Origin: Lutjanus erythropterus
Taxonomy: Eukaryota; Chordata; Actinopteri; Lutjaniformes; Lutjanidae
Direction of reading: 5' to 3'
Assembly: GCA_020091685.1 (NCBI GenBank)
Contig: CM034606.1
Coordinates: 35,235,874 to 35,299,873, forward strand
DNA length: 64,000 bases
Part shown: positions 57,037 through 64,000 of the stretch, in pieces
Layout of the letters: every line of letters starts with the position of its first letter
Numbering within the stretch: position 1 is the first letter of the stretch
Made by a program: the position numbers and the translations under genes
Notes under the pieces: model-generated
Database searches by the model: none
The model's input: only the letters and a program-made list of their open reading frames with translations
What the model was told of the DNA's origin: nothing

Positions 57037-59587
57037 GTGTATGTGGAAAAAAACGCCCTCATTAATCAAGTGTGTCTCAGTAAGACAGGACAAGACACTC
57101 CCCTATTAGCTGATACAATATATGAGTCATCAGCTACTTCTTCTATATTATACAAACAAATGATAAAATAACCTTAATTATAGCATTACTAATAATTAAT
57201 AAACATCATTAATCATTATTACATTGTTTGTTAACAGTGAAATAATTACTAACTAAAGTTTAATTAGATATCAATTAAGAAATTTTAAATGATGGTTATT
57301 ATAAAGTATTATCTAGAGACCTCTGCCTCAACATCACCATGAACTTTGATTTTTCTTTTGAACATTGTGGAGAATCAGGCTGTTGTAGAAATGATGTGAA
57401 TTAAGCACAAGTCAACTAAAAGAGTTCCATGAAACAGTCCATCATTTAAATTTCTAACATCCACAACAAGCTGTGAAGTAAATATTTTGTTTTTTGACAG
57501 ATATTTGAGGATGAAAGCTGTCAGTTCATAGTTTTCTCATTAAAGGAGCTTGATGCTAGAGGCAGTCATTAAAACACACAGTGACGCAGGTTTACAATAT
57601 TATTTCATTTATGTAGTTGTCTTTCAACAATTCAAAAATGCTTTTACATATTTCCATAAATCAGACAAACTGGATTTTTGCTCTTTGTACAAAAAATGTT
57701 GCAGCTCACTTCACTGCTCAGCTCAGATAGTACAGAGAATCTGATACAGTCTGTAAAATGACTGTGTATGAAGAGCTGGTAGAGGGACTTACAAGAGATA
57801 CAATATTAACAAGTAATAAAACTTTACAATAAAAGGATGACATGCATAAATATTGGGACGTCACATCATAGAAGATTTTTAGTGCAATATACAGAAGATT
57901 AAAAAACGTAGATGGTTAATTTCAGTCACACAAGCTGCTCTACGTCCACATTTTGTTGAGTTGTTTGTTGTATAACATGTTTTATTTACTGTCGCCACGC
58001 CAACATATGAGGCACTCATCTATACAACTGAAGCACAGCCTGCGTCCAAACAATAGAAACAGGTATGTGGTGGCCTGCAGCTAGCAGTGCCTTGTACTAC
58101 AAACACTACAAAAAGTGACATGGCATTTTTTATTAAAGTGCCATAATAGACACCCCACCCCCACCCCCAACCCCCTAATGCTGACTCATTGTCTGCTGAT
58201 GAAAAGCTGCGGTTCATAACCCCTGAATATCATGGTGGACTTCAAGGAAATCTGTTTATTATGTGTTTATTATGAATTGAATTTGATTTTTTCAGTTCTG
58301 ACCATCTGTGGTGTTATTCTTACTACTCAGTATTATTACCACTCAAACTGTGCGCCTTAAACATCCATTACACCTTGATTCCACTGGGCATGTTGTGCCT
58401 GTGACACAGTTTTGATCTGTCCTCTACTGACCTTAATGTCCAACCAGCAGTGTTTCCGGAGCAGAATGTTTTACCTGCTTGATTTTGTTGACTTGCTCAG
58501 ATCAGATTTTGCTGATTTGGCAATTCTTCCTTGATTTTTGCGCTTTTCTGTCTATTTTTACAATCAGGAGCCTGCACTGAGTCTTTTATTTTGAAAATTG
58601 ATCTTTATGCGATTCCTGTGACTTTCTGCCCGCACTGATCTGTGCAGCTTAGAGTGCCATCCGTCAAAAACAGACTCGGTGGATGTTCTCCACTGAGCAG
58701 AGTGGAGAGCCACTTTTGTGACATGCTGAGGTGCCTCTGGTGGAGCCACAGGTTTAGTCTAGAATGGCTGTGATCAGCTCCAGGGGCCGCAGTCAAACAG
58801 TCAGAAGCTGTTAAAGCAGTTAGCTTCCTAGCTATGTAGAAAATGGTGTCATTCTTAATCCCGCCATGGTTTCTTACCCACCTGATCCATTTTTAGTGAG
58901 GTCGTCATGTTCTGAGATCTTGACAGTCACCTTGATGAGTGCACTGTTACTACAGTTTTTCTCATTTGCTTTGGCTCAATTCTCAAATGAATTACTTTGT
59001 TATTCACATCATACTTTCTCATTCATTCAAGCAAAGTGCACGTCTTTGCACATGTGTGCAGAAGAGCCAGTACATTTGTCTATAATTTGCACAATAACCA
59101 CTTTCACTGATCAAAACTGATGAGCTGATTCTCTGTGAAACGGTCAGACAAATTCTAAACATTCTTTCATCATATGAGCTGTCACATGCAAAATGATACA
59201 TTCACTTATCAATACCTGTCAAACAGACGTGTATATTCCATAAATATCCACAAAATGTTACGTTTCTAAGTTGGCAAATGACCTCCCAGGTGACATTCAT
59301 GAACTAGAAATCACATGGATGTCATTTTGTAACCAGGTAACCGGGGGTAACCAGGGGTAACCAGGGGTGCGGTTGAGGGGAAACACAAGTAGACTGATCA
59401 CCTCTTTGAAATGAGGTTGAGATTTTATTTGTCTATTTTCAGATCAACTGGATCAGTTCTAGGAACTACAGTTCTACCTTTTGCAAACATGCAATGTCCT
59501 ATTAAACAGTTGTGATAATTGCACTTACAGTTTAGAGAGTGTTAAGACTGTTTCGAAAAATAAGACAAAAAGATTGAGATAATCTGT
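55730..59587. other. Gene-free interval
   Basis: A/T-rich, with one GT tract, a TATA-type tract near 56317-56345 and a C-rich run at 58150-58175. No exon-like structure. Confidence 0.45.
56989..57033. repeat. (GT)n microsatellite
   Basis: About 22 GT units. Confidence 0.97.
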
Positions 59588-59815
59588 ATTACCTCCACCA
59601 AGGAGATTATGTTTTAGGTGGCGTTTGCTTGTCTGTTTGTCTGTTTGTCCACAGGAATACAGAAAAACTACTGGCCTGATTTTCATGAAACTTAGTGGAC
59701 GGGTGTAGCATGGGCCAAGGAAGAACCCACGAAATGTTGGAGTGGGTCTGAATTGTAGGTTGGATTATTTTTCATTTTTGTTAACATTGTGAGATAGTGA
59801 ATTTGTCCTTGGTCT
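59588..59815 (+). repeat. Dispersed repeat 'ACCTCCACCAAGGAG'
   Basis: ACCTCCACCAAGGAGATTAT, GGCGTTTGCTTGTCTG, AACTACTGGCCTGATTTTC and ATGAAACTTAGTGGACGG, followed by GGGCCAAGGAAGAACCC, form a set I recognise as a very common fish repeat, probably the 3' part of a retroelement. Confidence 0.65.
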
Positions 59816-60163
59816 AGGTCTGTGACTGCCCTTCAAGTTACTGATGAAAACAACGGCTAGAACTACAAAAATAAAAGCCAAGTTGTTGGGAAGCAGAGTT
59901 TTCCCATACTTTTCTTGCACAGAGAGCTTGTTTTGATAGGTTATTAAAACATAATTCTGATTCAGTACAACTTAGGTCTCATAGTCAGCAGTTTGTCCAT
60001 CAGTCCTAACAGTTATGACAGTATTGTGCTTAGATCTGGGAACATAAATTTGCACAAACAAATTAACTAACAGTTCATTTTGATTATTGAAACCATGTTA
60101 TTTGGATGTCAAACTGAAAATGAGAGCACCTTAAATATTGATAATAATCCCTCATTGAGCATG

Positions 60164-60171
<8 letters not shown>

Positions 60172-60207
<36 letters not shown>
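60172..60207. repeat. (GT)n microsatellite
   Basis: About 17 TG units, in the region 3' of the transporter gene. Confidence 0.97.
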
Positions 60208-60209
<2 letters not shown>

Positions 60210-60530
60210 AACAGTACAGTACATGTAGCAGGGATTTTTTTTTAACAGGTTTGTTTTCAACTTGTCAGATGGTCCCAGATCTCAACTTATTGGCAAATAC
60301 AATGTTATTAGTACTGATAAGAAGAACTGCCAAACCTGTGAAAGTGCGACCAAACTTAACTGGAACTTTCCTTTAATGATAACAGACTGAAGCAGTGTGA
60401 TCCAAGTAAAAAGTTGCTGAGTGCAGCTGAGGTGGTGTTTGGTCAATGTGTGCACATCAGAACAGCAGAACGGAGCAGAGGAAGTACTGGATGGATGGTT
60501 TTTCAGTCCAAGTGAGAACCTGATACTCAG

Positions 60531-60779
60531 TTAAGAAGAACAGCTGTCGAACTCCAGCGAAGCATGTTCAACACCACCATATCCGTTCATCTTCTTCAGT
60601 TTCAACTGGTCCGCGTGGATCAGGCCCTGGGTCTCCAGGACCGCCTCCTTCTTAGAGAACATCCGGCTGATCTCCATGAAGGTCTTGTTTTTGGTCTCTG
60701 GGATCACGGCGTAGACGTAGAAGGCCACGGACAGACAGATGCTGGCAAATACCAAGTAGCAGTATGACCCTGCTGACAT
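60531..60779 (-). CDS. slc2a15: slc2a15-like last coding exon
   Basis: The exon is 249 nt, after acceptor CCATCAG (AG at 60781-60780). It encodes 82 residues: MSAGSYCYLVFASICLSVAF (helix 12), the PETKNKTF signature, EISRMF, then a hydrophilic tail rich in Lys/Glu/Ser, with TAA at 60533-60531. The first Met is internal, not a start, because the previous exon joins in phase 0 exactly where GLUT5 has its own junction. Confidence 0.88.
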   Translation of the reverse strand: MSAGSYCYLVFASICLSVAFYVYAVIPETKNKTFMEISRMFSKKEAVLETQGLIHADQLKLKKMNGYGGVEHASLEFDSCSS

Positions 60780-61876
60780 CTGATGGTCAGATGCAGCAGG
60801 TGGACGGAGGATCATTGGGAGGATGGAGAAATGAAGATAGAAAATTAAGATTACAACCAACTAACACCATGCTTGTTCTCTAGAACTCATATCAGTCTGC
60901 AAATAGTCATGGCATAAGTAATGGAAGGGTGAAGAATTCCTCCTGTTCTAGGTTAACAGAGAGTGGACATGATGCAGCGTGAGGTTAGATCAACATCCAA
61001 ACATCATGCCAACCTTCCCAATTTTCCCAGAAGATTCATGGCTTTCATTGCCTTCTTCCATTTTTTACCTGGGATCACAATACTCCTGTATTTCTCATGA
61101 TTTATGACATATTTGTGGCGCTATATTGCCTGTATAAACTCTACAACTCTGAAAGTCTACCGTTTTAACCTGGAAAACAAAACAATACAATACTAATTCT
61201 TCATAATGTATCCATGGCTTATGCCTGCTATGATTTGCAAAACTCTCATGAGATTTGTACACATTGTTTGGGTTAAAATCATCACTCATGCAGGTCTGGG
61301 GTTTCCTTCTAGACACAACTATGAGTGAAGAGTACTAAGAGAAAGAAAGCAAATTTAAGACATCCTGGAAAAAAACCAATTCAAAAAGTTTTAAAGGGAA
61401 AGAGCACTAATGCACCCTTAGAAAAAAATGTTAGATATCAATAAAAATGTTGTGGTCCCATAATGTTTTCCAGGTGGTAAGTGTGAGTTATAGGTCATCT
61501 GCTGGTGTCTGTTTGCCTAAAAAATGTGTATGTATTTGTGTACATACTTCTCTGGTTTCCAATTCCTCCCTATTTTTGAGGTCTCAAGGATGGCAAGTAT
61601 GATCCAAGTTGTAATCATCAATCATGGGAAATGCTCAATATATCCAACTTAAAGAGTCATAATATTAAAAGTCCTGATCATCCCTCATGTTAGTAACATT
61701 TAGGATAGAGAAAAACTTGCACAGGGCACCATAGTGTATAGTTTTCACCTGTAAGAAGGGGAAGACGAAGCCCACAGTGAAGTTGGACAGCCAGTTGAGT
61801 GATCCTCCTACAATGTAGGCCGCTGGGCGGTGGGACTGTTTGAATAGCTCTGCTGTAATCAGGAAGGGAACCCCCG
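60531..61876 (-). CDS. slc2a15: Class II facilitative sugar transporter (GLUT family, slc2a15-like), 3' part only
   Basis: Membrane uniporter of the SLC2/MFS family. Two exons join in frame: 61876-61749 and 60779-60531. They encode the last two helices and the cytoplasmic tail, 124 residues plus a codon completed from an upstream exon. Diagnostic segments are FLITAELFKQSHRPAA, GGSLNWLSNFTVGFVFPF and, after helix 12, the family signature PETKNKTF. The NWLSNFTVG segment resembles class II transporters of the GLUT5/9/11/15 group. The tail ends SLEFDSCSS. The slc2a15 assignment rests on the tail and on possible linkage with fgf8, and is less certain than the family call; slc2a11 or slc2a9-like are alternatives. 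In medaka the paralogue slc2a15b is needed for pigment-cell differentiation. Upstream exons are beyond 64000. Confidence 0.85.
61749..61876 (-). CDS. slc2a15: slc2a15-like penultimate coding exon
   Basis: The exon is 128 nt, after acceptor GGTTCCAG ending at 61877, with donor GTGAAA at 61748. It starts with two bases of a codon begun upstream, then reads GVPFLITAELFKQSHRPAAY and on to FVFPFLQ. This is the loop before helix 10 and helices 10-11 of the transporter. The preceding exon must end in phase 1; I did not find it between 61880 and 64000. Confidence 0.88.
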
Positions 61877-62974
61877 CTGGAACCAGATCGATGCAAAGGA
61901 TATAAAGACATCAATACAAATCATACACATACTCATGTTGTGCTGAGTTCATTGAAAGAGGCATGCGAGTGATTTTGGTTTGGACTTTGATGAAGTGAGA
62001 CTGTTTGTAAGAGACAGATTAAACAAGAACAGACACAGTGTGTTCAGCAGAGGCTGAGACATCCTGACTGTCCCTCGTATGGATGAAGCTCCAAAAACTC
62101 TTGATCCTACATTTGCCACAATGTAACTCATTACAGCCACATCTTTCAAACTCAACACCTCCCATATGTTAGAAATGTATTGTCTTCCATGACAAACTGG
62201 GATAACCCTGCTGACATCACTATGACAACATCAAGGCTATTTTCCCATAGCAGCACAGAAGTTATGATCCCTGTGTTTTCACATGCTGACTAGTATTCAC
62301 TATGATGAGTAGTACTAAATACCTTTGAGGTACTGACAGAAATAACCCAAGACCAAGTCGCATTCAAACTTGTTCAGTCAAATGATACATGCATTCAATC
62401 CTTTTCCTTCTAGAGAAAATTACTATTTGTTGGGTTTTGCATCACAGTCAAAATGTGATGTATGAATAGCCCACTACTGCAGCAGCCACAACGGGGTTGG
62501 TCATTTTAAAAAATAGGTATCGAATGAAGTACTCTATTGGTATCTGAATCACTTTAAGGACACTGGTATTTGTACTGGTTTCATAATATTTAAAAAAAAT
62601 AAAAAAATACCCAGGCCTAATATTGAGTAAACTGATCTTATGCGTAATCTCAATAGTCTTTAAATCTGCACAATAACCAAATTAAAAAAATCATATTTGT
62701 TATCATTTGTTATGCATCTATACATACGCAACCTAGTATCACACCAAAGCGTGTAATAGATCCATCAGTCCACTCTGACAACGTAATGTTTTGCCTCACC
62801 GAGGTGTGAAATGTTCACTTTCATTCCTCTTTCATGTTAGAAATAATACACAAAATCTGGTCAGACTTTCAAAATAAAGTTTGCTGAGAAACATTTCAGG
62901 TGATGATCAGAGTTTGAGAAGGTTTTAGCATCAAAAGTACTTGGTTAGGTTTAGGATACAATGATTTGGGTTGA
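61877..62974. other. Transporter intron with repeat debris
   Basis: Should be intron of the slc2a15-like gene, since its upstream exons lie at higher coordinates. I found no further transporter exon. The 'GTATCGAAT' repeat occupies about 62505-62620. Confidence 0.5.
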
Positions 62975-63660
62975 AATTTAGAAGTGATTTTTGACAGTGA
63001 TCTGAGTTTTGAGAAGCAGTTAAAGAAAGTTGTGCAGTCTTGCTTCTTCCAACTCAGAAATGTATCTAACATCAAATCATTTCTGTCTTGTGCTGATGTA
63101 GAGACGGTAATTCATGCTTTTATTTAAAGCTACTACAGTGAGTTTTTAACTGGTTATGAAACCGTCTCAATTTAAAACTGATGACTTCATATGACCTACA
63201 CAAGTTAACAAGACCATCAGCGAGAGGATTGGCTCTTTCTCTACAGTTACTCTTAACATCTGCCACTGGATCAGATGACTGTGTCTGGGTTTACATTTTA
63301 ACTGGAGAAGTTTCAGTTAGTGGTACGTTAGCCAGTTAAAAAGGAGCAGGAGATTTTATTTAGATAATTTTATTTTTGATGTTATATATTGCATTTATTA
63401 TAGTGGAAACACTGGCACTTGTGTCCAAAGTGACCTCCAAATCAACAAAACATAAAGGTTCTGTGTAGTAGCTTTAATTTAATTTAAACTATTGCATTGT
63501 GTTCTATACCTGCTGCAGTCAAAAATCAATCTCAAGTCTCCAGCTTGTTCAGAGTGCTGCAGCCTGAATTTTGACCGGCACTAAAAGAATTAAATCACAC
63601 CACTCCAGTCTTAGCACATCTGCACTGACATAGTGGATGGGCAGATCTATTACAGGCTTT
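62975..63660 (+). pseudogene. L2/CR1-like LINE fragment, interrupted by a MITE
   Basis: 62975-63127 encodes NLEVIFDSDLSFEKQLKKVV then QSCFFQLRNVSNIKSFLS and ADVETVIHAFI. After the insertion at 63128-63473, translation resumes at about 63478 with NLNYCIVFYTCCSQKSISSL, QLVQSAAA, a stop, then ILTGTKRIK. The order matches the C-terminal part of L2/CR1-type reverse transcriptases (D-LSF, SCFF-LRNI, VIHAF, RLDYCN-LY, LQLVQNAAARILTGT). Stop codons show it is dead. Confidence 0.8.
63124..63477. mobile_element. TTAA-flanked MITE inserted in the LINE fragment
   Basis: TTAA at 63124-63127 and 63474-63477 flank inverted termini AGCTACTACA and TGTAGTAGCT, enclosing 346 bp without coding potential. TTAA duplications are typical of piggyBac and Kolobok transposons. 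The LINE coding match is cut exactly at these points, confirming insertion and orientation-independent ends. Confidence 0.8.
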
Positions 63661-64000
63661 GCTGTGAGACTGGGCTCAACTATAATACATATAGTTACAC
63701 TATAAATTATAAATTACACCACAACAGAGCTTGTGCCTGTGGTCATATTCTGTACAGGTTGATAGTATTAGTTGTGGAATGTTAATTAAACATTATTTTA
63801 TGTCTCTACAGCACTTATCAAAAATGCCTTTTTGTAAGATTGAACATCATGTTGCCTCATATGAGGAACTGTTCTTGAGCCATGTGATGGTAGAAGAAGA
63901 GTTTTCATACTTTAATTTTAAGCAGTATATTTTGTTTTCACAAATCCTTTTATATAAAGAAAGTAAAGGAGATTACTCCTAACAAGATATATCTGGGCAG

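Noticed and set aside
60564..60767. 67-residue plus-strand frame over the transporter exon
   Set aside because: Antisense shadow of the slc2a15-like last exon.
1..64000. CRISPR arrays, phage or bacterial operons, tRNA or rRNA genes
   Set aside because: Tandem repeats here are microsatellites or minisatellites without CRISPR-type spacers. No cloverleaf or rRNA core sequence was seen; the only tRNA-like pieces are SINE heads.

Overview
The window looks like nuclear DNA of a ray-finned fish, probably a percomorph teleost. The evidence is interrupted genes with GT-AG introns, an Fgf8 protein of the fish type, a teleost-style class II glucose-transporter exon pair, abundant (CA)n and other microsatellites, and many short DNA-transposon derivatives, SINE pieces and decayed LINE pieces. 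There are no operons or bacterial features. Most long open frames are chance reads through low-complexity repeats.

Only two genes can be named, both on the minus strand. The first is a complete fgf8 gene (coding 15795 down to 9177, five coding exons, 213 residues). Every splice junction and phase can be read directly. The internal acceptor that gives the FGF8a/FGF8b isoform pair in other vertebrates is present. The second is the 3' end of a class II facilitative sugar transporter, most likely slc2a15 (exons 61749-61876 and 60531-60779), whose upstream exons lie outside the window. A possible extra minus-strand exon of an unidentified gene lies at 3976-4132.

Layout: 1-8.3 kb holds the region 3' of fgf8, with a possible exon, a palindromic element, a SINE head and a nested transposon (6.3-8.2 kb). 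8.35-15.8 kb is fgf8, with repeats only in its introns. 15.8-60.5 kb is a gene-free interval of about 44 kb between fgf8 and the transporter. It is filled with microsatellites, minisatellites and transposon debris, separated by non-repetitive stretches that could hold regulatory elements. 60.5-64 kb holds the transporter end and a LINE fragment split by a TTAA-flanked MITE.

The most informative structural results are three. Two copies of one element carry the same internal minisatellite (6268-8210 inverted, 46071-47165 forward), and one of them is interrupted by a hAT-like element. An L2-like LINE is split precisely by a TTAA-flanked MITE. A coding-like block in fgf8 intron 2 resembles the mammalian alternative exon 1C. 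I found no CRISPR, phage, tRNA or rRNA genes and no clear new gene system. Repeat-family calls rest on recognising sequence patterns, not on a database search.
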